A DNA stretch of 64,000 nucleotides. It comes from Gracilariopsis chorda (taxonomy: Eukaryota; Rhodophyta; Florideophyceae; Gracilariales; Gracilariaceae). The stretch lies in the NCBI GenBank assembly GCA_003194525.1, contig NBIV01000281.1, forward strand, positions 1 through 64,000, in the 5' to 3' direction. Positions within the stretch are counted from its first letter, which is position 1. The number at the start of each line of letters is the position of its first letter. A program made the translations under genes and the position numbers. Of the stretch, positions 39,430 through 50,759 are shown in pieces. Below the pieces are notes generated by a model. The model worked only from the letters and a program-made list of their open reading frames with translations. It was not told where the DNA came from and ran no database searches.

Positions 39430-41696
39430 GTATCAAAATTTACCTTGCATTTTAAGGGCAAAAGCGTGAGTGCCGGTTGAGCAATGTAGTGCATGTACCA
39501 AGCTTGAAGTATCATCTGCTCTCAGTATCGTCGATGTGTGACTGGGGTGCTACTGTAGTGTTCGACAAGGTCGAACTGTGTGTGTATAAGGGCCCCGCGC
39601 TCTTTCCAAAAGGGCGTCGCATTAAAGGCCTGTACTACTTGTGCCCCGCAATTGACCCATCGGAACAAGCAAAGAGCGCACTATTGTCGGACTTGTCACT
39701 ATGGCATGGACGAATGGCTCAAGTAAATGTGGATGGCTTCAAGCACATGGCTCGTAATGGTCTTATGGCGTGGCTGAATGGGGATTTGACTCAATCGATT
39801 GATGTGTGTGACTCTTGTGTTGTAGGCAAGTCTACCTGCGCTGACAGTCCGAAGCAAGGGGGGGAACGGGCTAAGGCACCATTAAAACTTGTCCACTCTG
39901 ATACCTGTGGTCCAATAACGGTTGTTTCTTTAGGTAGCTCGTGTTATTTTGTCACATTCATTGATTACCACTCCCGTTTTTCCTACTTGTAAATGCTCAA
40001 GACCAAGGATGAGGTGTTGCAAATGTTTGTAAGGTTGCTCAAGTTTGTCAGAAACCAGACCGGCACAAAGGTGAAGAATATAACTGCGCGCGAATGTGTG
40101 TTACATGCGTTACGCACAGACAAAGCTGGTGATTATTTGTCACACAAGTTTACACACGAGCTTGAATGCCATGGTATTGAACATCAGGGCACAGTGCCTT
40201 ACAATCCACATCAGAATGGTCTCGCAGAACGCTTTAACCGAACACTCATGGACTTGGTGAGGTCAATGTTGCATCAAAAGAATCTGCCTAAACGTTTCTG
40301 GGCAGAGGCAATGAACATTGCAGTGTACGTGCGCAATAGAGTGACATGCAAGGCCCTCCCAAATAACGTGACACCATTCGAGTTGTGGAGTGGACAAAAG
40401 CCTGACTTGAGCAATCTGCGTATGTTTGGTAGTCGGCGCTGGTACAAAGTAGTGCACCAAAAACTGAAAAAGTTAGAGCAAAGTGCAGTTGAGAGGACAT
40501 TCATTGAGTACACATCTGGTTTGCATTGATACAAACTGTGGGATGATCAGAAAAAGAAGGTTGTTGTGTCCAAGGTTGTGAGGTTTGACGAGTGCAGTGA
40601 TTCCGATCAGGGAAATCACCACGTTAATGATGACGATTATGCTGAGATTGACATACCAGACAAGTCCAAATCGACTGTCACCCCTACTTTTACCACCCCT
40701 ACCGATACTGCTCAAGATGATCCTACTGCACCAGACACTGCAATTGAAGATGATTCAGACAGTTATGATGAGCGCACAGCTGTTTTGCAGAGTGAAACGG
40801 ATATACCAGAACTGCAAACACTCCGACGATCCACTCGTAAACGCAAAGCACCTACCTCTTGGTGCCGTGGCACAGCCCTACTCACAGCCAGTGATGACAT
40901 CCCATCCTCGTATTCAGATACCGTTTCATGACCAGATTCCAAAGCGTGGATCAAGGCTATGGAAAGTAAGTATGAGTCCTTGATGGAGCATGTCACATGG
41001 AACTTAGTGCCAAGACCAGCCAACAGCAACTTGATTTTGTCCAAATGGATATTTGTGCAAAAGCATAAGGCCAGCGAAAATGGTGATCCAGCAGTCAGGT
41101 ATAAGGCTCGCGTGGTTACTCGTGGTTTCCTAGAAGTTGAAAGCGTCGATGTTTCAGAGACGTATGAACCAGTAGTCAAGTTTAAATCTATAAGGGTGAT
41201 TCTATCCATTGTGGCATTGCAGGACTATCACCTACACTAGATGGATGTGAAGACTGCATTGTTAAATGCCAAACTCGAGGAAACGCTGTAGATGTAGCAG
41301 CCAGACGGGTTCGTCAAAGCCGGTAACAAGGACTTGGTGTGAAAACTAACGAAAGCTCTATATGGGCTCCGACGGGCACCAAAGCAATGGCACGCAAAGA
41401 CTGATGCCTTCCTTATTGAAGAACTGGGTCTGAAGCAAAACAGTGCTGACGAATGTGTTTACATGGGAATGATGCTGGAAGTGTTGGTGATCATTAAACT
41501 GTACCTGAAAGACTTAATTATAGCAAGTCCATCAATGGATGCAATAGGTCGAGTGAAGACTGAGCTGTCGAACCGATTCCGAATGAAGGATCTGAATGAT
41601 GCTGGCATGATTCTCTGATTCGAGATTAGTCGAGACCAAGCTAAGAGAACTTTGTACCTGACGCAGAGAGCGTACACGCACAAGGTCCTTGAACAG
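39430..41696 (+). pseudogene. second Copia family: integrase-RT fragment
   Basis: One continuous frame, different in sequence from the element before it. Order: gag-pre-integrase (HVPSLKYHLLSVSSM; CDSCVVGKS), integrase core with HSDTCGP, LRTDKAGDY and QNGLAERFNR (D,D,E kept), acidic linker, then RT (KARVVTRGF, MDVKTALLNAKLEE, LYGLRRAPKQWH). In-frame stops at 39447, 39990, 40527, 40929, 41238, 41289, 41295, 41340 and 41616, but no frameshift in 2.27 kb. The RT active site reads YLKD instead of YVDD, so catalysis would be lost even without the stops. Gag, protease, RNase H and both LTRs are absent. The fragment breaks off at about 41,696 just before the Helitron end. Confidence 0.88.
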
Positions 41697-41755
41697 AATC
41701 AAGAACACCCCCCTCATACATGAACAAATCATTAGAGATGAGAAACAAGCAGGAA

Positions 41756-41768
41756 CGGCCTTCGGCCG
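41756..41768 (-). other. candidate Helitron 3'-terminal hairpin
   Basis: CGGCC and GGCCG form a 5-bp GC-rich stem around three bases, about 20 bp before the candidate CTAA terminus. Helitrons usually end in a short GC hairpin 10-15 bp before CTRR; the distance here is a little long. Confidence 0.35.
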
Positions 41769-41892
41769 CGGGCGGCACTGCACGCCGTGGTGTATGAGTG
41801 ATAAAAAGCGGTGGGAAGTAAAAAGGGTGGAAAAAGGAAAAGCAGAAAAGTGAGTGGTTTAATTCGATGAATGAAGAACGCAAGAAATAGGA

Positions 41893-43701
41893 TTACGGTT
41901 GTGGAGGAATGCAGGACTGAATGGCTTCAGGTGGCACTGGGCTCGCGGTTACTACAGGTATGGGATGAGTTGTCTGCACATTCCTGGAAGTAAGCTGCCG
42001 GTAATGCGTGAGCGGCACATGGTTGTTCCTCCGAACGTGCGACATTACCACGTACAACTGACTGGTGTCAAAGAACTTGGATCGCACATCCACAACTAAG
42101 CCATCCAAGGTGCTTCCCTGTTCTTTGTGAACGGTTACTGCAAATTCAAGACGAATGGGGAACTGCCTTCGAATCATGCGAACGTCTGCAGAAGAAAACT
42201 CGAGGTCGATTCGATGTGGGAGCTGTCGTTCCAGCACCTGTCCTTTTTCGTCGAATCGAGCCGCCTGAATGGTATACTGATCGACACGCACGACGAAGAA
42301 CAGCTTTCCAATAACCACAGCAGGATGCAGCACGTTCTGAATGACCATAACTGGCACACCGATCTTCAAGTCCAAGCTATGAGGCCGTAGTCCAGTAGTT
42401 GTATACTGATATGCATACTCAGGAACAATAGTACTGGCAATGTCAGACTCTGGATTCTGTACAAGATTAGGTTGCAAAGTCGTCGCTGATGGAAGAGTGA
42501 AGCGCTCACCAGGAAACAGATCGAGCGCTGACGCATTATGGTCATTGAACAACTGGTTTGTGGACGCAATGAGAATTTAGCTGAGATCCACGTCCTACTT
42601 GCGTCGTGTTGCGAGCCACTTCTATAGGAACTGGTAAGCGGTTTGCATGCCACCGGTATATCTGAGTTGTAGTGAAGTGTTATGGAATATTGTGATGCAT
42701 GTAATGGAACGTAAAAGCGACGCAAATGCCAGATCATCGGCTTGGCGTACTTGTTCAGTGAGGTGCAGAACTTGAACCGAGCAAAATGTCCACAGATCAC
42801 TCTTCCATGGCAATTCGTTTATTATATTCGTGTACAATCGTCTCACATTTCCACTTGGCTCGGCATCCATGTACACCTGCGGCACCACTGGAAGCAGCTA
42901 GGAGTAGTCGCCGGATAGAACGATGGCCAAGCCCCCAAATGGAGGCGGATTTTCCATTCCACTGCAGCAAAGATCTTTGAGCAAGGCATCCATGAGTTCG
43001 AAGAGCTTTCGTGAGAGCATGGACGCCTCATCCAAGACGAGCAGTTGTATTTCGCGTAGCAGTTCTGCATGTTGAGATCCGGGACCGTACTTCGACAAAG
43101 TGGCTGAAGTGCTGCTTGTGCTGTTCCTATCAGCTACACCCAGTCCGAGCAGGCTATTTAAATTGCGGCCATCTTCGTACAACGAAGCTGCACTGGCTGT
43201 TGTAGCAGTCATTTTGGCGAGCATACCTTCCGACTCAGCGATATCACGAAGGAGGTTGAGCATGTATGTCTTTCCAGTTCCTGCGGATCCTTGCACAAAG
43301 AACACGTTTCTAGGAGTGCTTGTTCGCTCCTGCAGCGCCTGCAGTTGTTGCAATGCGGCAATGACGGTGTAAATGACTTGTCTTTGGCGAGGTTTTAAGG
43401 TGGCGTACCTTGACTGCAAAGGTGACGAATTTCGCACCACTCGCGCCTCCGGAGTTGTTCTAGCTCAATTCGCCTCAGTCAATGCTGTATGATCCTGCTG
43501 TAGGTATTGGGAGAAGAAGCTGTGATCGCGAAGCAGTCGTCCTCCGTGCCGGTCTGAGATCTCCACTGCACGTCGATACATTTCTTGCTTTCGTTGCTGC
43601 TCATCTGCTGTATGTATGTCCCTACCTAGTGCCTCCCAGTTTTCGACGGCCATTTTTCTGGGTCTGCGCCTTGTTGGTATAGTGTGACAACCAGACGTCA
43701 A
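41893..43701 (-). pseudogene. Helitron PIF1-like helicase domain
   Basis: One frame, interrupted by stops. Walker A is VQGSAGTGKTYML (codons near 43,300-43,260), Walker B is LLVLDEASML, and motif III is GGLAIVLSGDYS followed by a stop and LLPV; the family has Gln at that stop position. The C-terminal third shows the late helicase motifs: LKIGVPVMVIQN, RRQFPIRLEFAVTVHKEQGS and SQLYVVMSHVRR. The helicase would unwind DNA during rolling-circle transposition. Several stops between 42,550 and 42,900 cut the frame, so no intact protein is made from it as written. Confidence 0.88.
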
Positions 43702-43760
43702 AGCTCAAAGGGCGTGCTGTAGATCTGCACTGCTTCCTGAAATGCAATATCAAACTCGGA

Positions 43761-46488
43761 TCAGTCCGCGAGCAGTCCGCTTACAATCGCAGTTTCACGA
43801 TACATTCCATTGTGCTGTCCATTGAAAGTCCTTGCGTCTTCATAAGAGCTCGAGCCGTGATTCATGAGCAGCAAGCGCAGGACAAAGAGCTCAATGTTGG
43901 ACGGTGAAACACCTGTGATCCTTGCGACGCACTGCTCGTCTCCCGTGCGCTGTACCACGTACATGGGCGGATCGCAGTCGTCTGTGGGCACCTGAGTGCT
44001 GTCTCCGTCGTATTGGTTAAGCACGCGGGCTGGAAGCATGCGATACAATCGAACTTTTTCAAAGTACGAAAGGTAGTCGAAGTTCGCATATGCTTCGGGC
44101 CTTGCAAAGTATCTCTCCAATGTAGACGGTGGTAATGCAGAATGGATTTGATATGGACCTCTGGGCAAAAATATTCGCTCTCCTTTCAGGTGGATGGCCA
44201 GTCGCTCTACTTTTGGTGCGATGTGAACATTTCGAAACTCGAAAACCCTCCAAGCTGCGTTGAGGGCGCCCACCACACGCGCTTGCATGTATGCACGAAT
44301 GTCGTTCTGCGCCTGCGGCTCTTGTTGCTGCTCGTTGTGTGAGCCTGTCTTATTAGCACCACTCAAATTGAGCACCACCTCTTGAGCTTTGGTCTGCTTA
44401 AACGCGTACTTCATCAGATAAGCCACTGCGCCCCCTCCTTGCGTGCGTTCTAAGTTGACATGAGAGCGGTACCTCTTGGTCAGAGTTGGGTTGTACGGCA
44501 CAATCTTGAGGTACTGTTGCCTTCTTCTGCGGTAGACCACGCGATTTGTGCCTTCTTCAATGTACGTCTCCGGCACAATCATGTTGCGGTCGTATCCAAA
44601 CTTGCAACGCCCAGCGCGATTCCTGCAATAGGTGGAGTGGCGGTGCCTGTGCATGGAACGAATGAGGCCACGCAACGCGTTGTCTTCACCGGGAAGAGTA
44701 AGTTCTGCACGAATCAGATCGTCGATCACATCAACGTCTTCAATCACGCCTCCTTCGAGCCACACGAGCATGTGGTGATGAGGCACATTGCGCTTTTGAA
44801 ACTCTAGCTTTGATGCAAGCCCCAGGCACTGCATTCCAAACATGTGCTCTTCTCCGAGTCCTTCATGAAGTCGTTTGCGTACTGATTGTACACCATTGCA
44901 ATCAGATCCGGTCGGTCAAACGGTCGAGGGCGGTTACTCTATGCCGTAAAAGCGCTCCGATTGCTGGTATCCACACCAAGGCGCTGGATGTTCTCTCTCC
45001 AGATGTTCATGGTGATTGTAATGAAAAGAGAAGGCGGTCCTCTCCGCGCTACGATCGCCTGCACATCCATGCACTTGTTCTTCTAATACGCTGCTGAGTT
45101 CACCGAGTCATTGGGCAGAAATATCCGCCCCATTTGCGCAAACTGGGATGGTGACAGCTGACCGGTCTGTTGCTGTGCTTGCTTGGTCTCTTGCTCTAGT
45201 CCAATGCATGCCTGTTGTCCTCTCTCCAGGAAACGCAGTCGCATGCCCTCAATGTTTTTGTGGGTGAGAAGCGTCCACATCTGCATGAACGGTCCACTGT
45301 TCAGAATTGTCTTGTCTGATTACATTTGTCTCTTGCCGTTCTCAACCCAGGTGAGATTTAGAAGCTTCTATTTGTTGACGCTGAAACCTGCGCTCTGCTG
45401 GGTGAAGTGCTTTGCGCTCAGAAACAAGCCAATGAAAAACGGTTCGTGCTGGTCGGGGTACGGGTAGAGAAGAGGGAACATATCTTGCTCTGCAAGTTTG
45501 GATGCCCGTTTTAGAAGTCGGTACCGCACTTGTGCATTGTTTGCAGAGTTTGCAGTCGCCCCATCTCCAGCAGCAGTAGCAGCAGCAGCCGTTACTACGG
45601 CGTGCTCTTCGGTTACGGTTCCTTCTAACAAGCGTGTTAATTGAGACTTCATTCGAAACAGGCCAGTCGGATACACGAAGACCGTTCTAATCATGATTGG
45701 CTCCACACCAGAAGCATTTTCAGGGAGCGAGCCAACACCTGCATGACGAGCACTTACTGTAGCACTTCCGGTTCCTTCGTATCCACGTACGACTACTGCC
45801 TCTTCTGCTGCCTGCATGCTGATATCGACGGCGGTCTCTTCATTTTGTTCTTTTTGTTGCGTGCAAAGCATGGATTGGTACCACTCGCGCACCACGTCTG
45901 GCTTCGGCTGGATCGCATCGTACAGCTTGGGGACGATGGTTCGTATGTTGATGCCTTGAATGAACGCACGCAGATTGGTACGCGTATAGTGAGATGGATC
46001 CAGGGAAGGCGGACTGGTACCCCACAAAAGGCTGTAGCGCGTGTTGTTCTGGTTCCGCTTTGGGAGAGCGAGAGCTGTGTTGCCTTGAACTATGAGAAAA
46101 GACGATCCACCTCCCGTCACAGAAGACATGTACATGAACGCTCGCGTCGTCACGAAGACTGTATTCAGGTTGAGGAAATGGCTGTAAAACGCTCTCAGGC
46201 TATACAGACTGCGAATCAAGTGGTTGCTGTGCTCTCTGCGGAACGTCACCCCCCATCCTGACATTCTTTTCAGTCCACAGCACATTCCGGTGGTCTTTTT
46301 GCCAAGAAAAACACAAAAGCAATACTTGCAGCTATGGACTTTAATGTCCAGTCCGGATATGGGCAGGAGGAGAGCGTGTGTGAGTGTTCGCCGCATCTTC
46401 CGCATCGCCTTTGACCTGCACTGGGAAGCGTCTCAAACTCCGGCACGCTTGCACGGATGGTCGAATCATTCCTCACCTGAGCTGCCAC
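43761..46488 (-). pseudogene. Helitron zinc knuckle, N domain and HUH Rep endonuclease
   Basis: From the high-coordinate side: a CGRCGEHSHTLSSC knuckle (CX2CX4HX4C) near 46,390, the Helitron-like N domain (ITMNIWREN, FDRPDLIAMVY), the HUH motif PHHHMLVWLEG (His codons 44,780-44,772) and the paired catalytic tyrosines in AYLMKYAFK (codons at 44,420 and 44,408). The Rep nicks and joins single-stranded DNA ends during transposition. All catalytic residues are visible, but the frame shifts near 46,450, 44,850 and 43,720 and has stops near 45,370, 45,330, 45,085 and 44,940. Confidence 0.87.
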
Positions 46489-46764
46489 GGGATCTCATGC
46501 AGAGTACACGGGATAGAGTTCTCGATGAGGGCTCCCAGAAGATTGCATCACTGTCGTGTCAGGCTGTTGCTGTGGCTGCTGCTGCGGCTGGTGTGAGGGA
46601 GACGCTGTGATCTCAGCCTCTCCTACCTCCATCGGAACGGGCATCTGTTCTTCCTCTTGAGCTTGCGATATAGCAGGCTCCTGCGGCAGATGGGAGGGAA
46701 CAAGAGTAATGGGCAGAGCAGGCTGCTGCGGGAGCTGTTAGGGCATGGAAGGGATCTCATTCGA

Positions 46765-47396
46765 TTAATTATGGATAAGAACGGGCATCTGTTCTTCAGG
46801 CGTCGGTGGGAGAGAGGGAGGCATCGGAGGGCGAGGAATATGACTCGGAAGGTCTCTCACAAACTTAAGAAATCCAGGTTTTGGGCAAGAAGTTTTTAGC
46901 GCTGTGGGAATGGACCCACTTGCCCCAACGACGGAAGTAGGTGCAGGAGTAACTTCGTCTTCCTCCACGGCTGGAACAATGGGTCCTTGCACATGCGCTC
47001 CGCTCTCACTAACCACCACCTCATCTGAAGCGGGAGGAACTGGTAATCGTTGAGGTCGTTCAGCTCCTGGCCTTGCGCTGCCTGGATTCACTCTGGCCCC
47101 TCCAGAATTCGCTCTTTCGCTCTGGCGCGTCAATTGTTTGCTCTAGCACCTCTGGCATTCTGTCTGGCGCATCCAGAATTGACTCTGGCGCATCCAGAAG
47201 AATTCTCTCTGGACCCTCCGGCACTGGCTCGAGCACCTCCGGCATTGCCTCTGGCACCTCCAGAATTCGCAATGGCGCTTCCTGTATTGGCTCGTGCAAC
47301 ACCACAATTCGCTTGTACACCTCCAGAACTTGCTCGAGCACCTCCAAAGTTTGGCGTGGACCCAGCAGAGTTCGGACGTGAACCTCCTCGCGCCAT
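46765..47396 (-). pseudogene. Helitron N-terminal low-complexity region with heptapeptide repeats
   Basis: From the ATG at 47396, preceded by TATAAAAA, the minus strand encodes about a dozen degenerate copies of a seven-residue unit near R-A-N-S-G-G-A (for example IANSGGA, RGNAGGA, RASAGGS, RVNSGCA). After a frameshift near 47,130 a Pro/Glu-rich stretch follows. The 21-bp DNA period can be seen as repeated TCCAGAATT/TCTGGCGC blocks. Such a domain is not a standard part of Helitron Rep proteins. Its link to the Helitron protein rests on strand, order and spacing. Confidence 0.5.
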
Positions 47397-48020
47397 AATT
47401 TTTATAAAAACTAAGAAACAACACTTCTATTTTTCTAACCCTCTATAAAATTTTCCAGAGTTCCAGAATACTTTTCCAAAATAAAAACGTCGATAGTAAA
47501 AAACTGGTTTCAGTTTGGCGCTTTGGAACTACAGGGCCTAGTCACATGAGCAATTAAAAAGTTTCTAGAAGACTTATCTTTACCCGATGCAGTCATACGC
47601 AGCACAGGGACTTTCCAAACACTCCTGCTGGATTATGAATGTAAGAGCGTGAGCGTGCCTAGCTGGTTTTCAAGCCGTTTGATGTTTAACCTGCGTCCGG
47701 TTTTAAGAAATGTTCTGCCTATACTCAAAAAATAACGTGCGCTTTCCGGCACCACGAGGTATGTACGACACGGTGGCCGCTCCGGACCCTGTACAGCAAG
47801 CTTCTATTATGTACTGGAAACTCTCAGACTTTCTAGATCACCGCCAGACGACCAGTAAACTCTGAAGGGGATCAGAACTTTCCCAGATCCGTAGTACTCA
47901 GTGAGTTAATCATGTGGCTGCATGCAAACGAGCTTGGCTTTGCGTAGGTCCCAGGCTATCAACAGTACCTAAAATAGCAAAAGGTTACGACTGTGTGCTA
48001 TTAGCCAAGCCTACAATGGG
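47397..48020. other. non-coding stretch upstream of the Helitron
   Basis: AT-rich at its left end, with no long frame of recognisable protein in either strand. The Helitron 5' end is probably in here or just beyond, but I see no clear mark of it. Confidence 0.5.
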
Positions 48021-48059
48021 AGGTGAAAATAGTGGTTAGATTTAGTAAGAAAGATGCAT

Positions 48060-48900
48060 TGGGCACTGGATCAGATCCATTTATATTATCTGTGCATTAT
48101 GCTGCTCTGGAGCATTGTAAAACACCAACTAAGTGTCGCGCAAGTCAAGTATTGCTGACCGGCGAGAACTGTAGTCATACAATGCAGTTCCAGTCACTTC
48201 ACAGTAGCAGAATTCAACATACAGCAGCAGGTAATAAGCGTTTTTTTGCTCTTGCTGGCGCTGCTGCAGTTCAGGGGAATTGTTCTGAATTGATGGGAGT
48301 TGTCGCAAAAGGGAGGTTTTTGAATATGCTCAAAAGGATGTGCACGTTGTTTTATTGGCGCAAAGGATCTATTCAACCAACTGCGAAGAGATCATCCGCT
48401 TCGAAATTTATAGAAGTGAGAGACATTTGGAAGGGGACTCGAAACGCCAGCGTTGCTGGGCAATGCTGAATGAGGGGAACTGTGCGGGATCTGCAGGCCG
48501 TTTCTTTTCGCTATCGCTCGCAATCATCTTGCAAAGTAAAAAAGTCCACGGCAGTGAAAGTAAATGTAGAATAGAGTGGAAATTGAGTGCCAGCGATTTG
48601 AAGAATGGCTTGCACTGCAGTTGTGGATTGAGAGTACAGTGGAGTGTAATTGGCTGGCACTGCCAAAATAACTGCAGTGTCAAAGACTGTACAGTGGGAT
48701 GGGTACAAAAACCAGTGCTGCAGTACCAGACACTGAACGGCAACAGCAGTCAACATACAGCAGCAGCCAATTAGCTTTGAGCTTTGCTGCTGCTGCTGCT
48801 GAAGTTTTTGAATGGAAGGGAGGCGGTTTGCGGAAAGACTTTTTCACCTGCGCTGAAGGGGCGTGCACGCCTGTTTATTTTCGAAACGCCTCCCATCAAT
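48060..48900. repeat. diverged direct repeat pair rich in CTGCAG/GCTGCT motifs
   Basis: 48,060-48,400 and 48,600-48,900 share, in the same order, CAACATACAGCAGCAG, a GCTTTTGCT/GCTGCTGCT run, a GGGAGG stretch and GTGCACG followed by TGTTTATT-like sequence. They are clearly related but strongly diverged. Small frames over them look accidental. This could be an old tandem duplication or two copies of a small element. Confidence 0.45.
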
Positions 48901-50759
48901 CATCAACTACCCCCTTACTCGTCAATAAATCTATATTTTCAACTTTCCGTGTTTTGCTTTATACATTTGCACTTATAGGTGCTTACAGCGAGAGTTGTTA
49001 CTGAGTTTTGGTGAGAGACAGACTGTCCAACCATGGAGCGGGTAGCTGTCGGATTGTGTCTGTGTGTGGTTACGGGCACGTGCCTCTAATTCCAAGGCAA
49101 CGGTATTCGCTTTCTATTAGTAGAATGCTAACTATCTATTCGACGGCTAAATTCCGCTAATAGACCCAATCGCATCTCCATTTGGCTTCCTCATCTGGCA
49201 CCCTTAAGGCGGACGCGAAGCGTTCTACTCCCCAAAAAACCGGGCCCTCTACTTGCTGTTGGATGGGCGTTCCATATCTCTTCCACATCAGCAGTCCTGT
49301 TTCTTGGGATCACACGCCAAGGTTGGTTCACGCACCATCTTTCTCATGTTGTACCAATTTTGGCGTCAGTGACGATCCCGAGCTTCACTTCGGACCTCTA
49401 CATGGCAGTCATAATTCATCAGCATTATCTGAGCTTTCTTTAGCGGAATGTTTATGAGCGAAGAGGTAGAGCTTTACACAAGTAGTTCGGTTACCGATGG
49501 CACCCGGAAACTCGAGCCACAAAGAACCACTTGTTAAGGTTTCAAGTGTTCCGAAGCTGCACAAATCTTGTGACGAGCGTGCAAGCACACGACCCCTGTG
49601 AGATAAACAACGATCACGTTGCACATTACAGCCAGTGGCTGGCGCGCGTGCATGGAATCTTCTCGAACACGGCCTTTTCTACCGCCGTTTGCGTAAGATG
49701 CATCGCAAGACAAACGCGCAGGTGAAGCCAAAAAAATCTTGAGCGATCGTCGCCGTCATTCGTCGTCATACGCTTGAGACTACTGAAATCGCTGAGGTGG
49801 TGGATAAGTTCTGATGGTGATGAAAGGAAGATATGGACTGTTGGCAAAGATACGACGGTCTCCCGATAGCCAAGCGTGACACTTTGAAGGTGAGCTTGGA
49901 CGTATGAAGGCGCAGAAAGTCCGCGCACACACAGAAGAGGAGTTGGGCTCAAACTGGCGCACGAGGACAAAAGAGTACAAGTTGTTAATCGTATGAGCGC
50001 GCGCTTTGCGCGAAGGCAGGGGCGTTGGAACGGCACGTTGAGACGCTCGTGGGAACGGAGATACAACGGCGGTTGGACGAAAACGATTGGCTGCAAGAAT
50101 CTGAGATTATTAAAGAAACAGGTACCGAAGGAAACGGCGAAGGCCACGTCACTACGTGTCGGCGCCGCTTAAATATATCTCTCTCGTTAATCATGTTGCT
50201 CTGCGGGCGGTTTCCAAAAACACGCTCACAGTGTGTGCAGCGGCGGGGCCCGTCACGTTCCCGTTTTTTGCTTTGTGCCAAGGGGATGCACAGTGCCTTA
50301 TCGTGATGGTAGGTCATGGAGGGTGGGGTGCGCGATCTGTGTTGGAGGCTTTTGTTTGTGGTATGACGGGAGACGACAGAAGTCATTCGTCAGATGAGTT
50401 GAACGAAAACAGAGATGCCGATTTTTGTTAGGGTTCAACGCACGTTCACCGATTACAAGACATGCACAGAGTTTTACGAGGGGAGATGCTCAAAGCGGCG
50501 AACGACCGAAAAGTATGGTCACAAGTCACAAGGGCGCAGACAAAGAGATGCGTAGTAAACATTAAACTAGAAACAAAAGAAACACGCACCGCCAACCAGA
50601 ACCCGTTCGGAAATGTAGAAAGAAAGCAACACAGCATGGACAACACACACGCAACATGGAAGAAGCTAAACACAAAACGAAAAGCCAAGACAAATAAACG
50701 ACTGTACTCAACAAAGCCACGTATGGGAAAACAAGGAAAGGGCACGACAACGGGCATAG
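48900..50759. other. intergenic region without a recognisable gene
   Basis: Frames of 130-173 codons exist on the minus strand (49,626-50,147 and 49,985-50,386), but their proteins are Cys/Ser/Arg-rich, overlap each other and show no family motif. I do not call them genes. Confidence 0.45.

Larger units (their letters stand above)
41732..47396 (-). mobile_element. Helitron (Rep/helicase rolling-circle transposon), decayed; 5' end not found
   Basis: The minus strand carries, in Helitron order, a low-complexity N-terminal region, a CCHC knuckle, the Helitron-like N domain, the HUH Rep endonuclease and a PIF1-family helicase. A candidate 3' end is CTAA at 41735-41732 on the minus strand followed by T, with a short hairpin 20 bp inside. 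The 5' TC end could lie anywhere above 47,396 and I could not place it. The element sits directly behind the truncated Copia fragment, suggesting insertion into or next to it. Confidence 0.8.

Noticed and set aside
45641-46261. 206-codon plus-strand frame
   Set aside because: Antisense to the Helitron N domain; no family resemblance.
49626-50386. Two overlapping minus-strand frames of 173 and 133 codons as genes
   Set aside because: They overlap in different frames, have biased Ser/Arg/Cys content and no recognisable domain. A lone CTHCERVFG stretch is not enough for a zinc-finger call.
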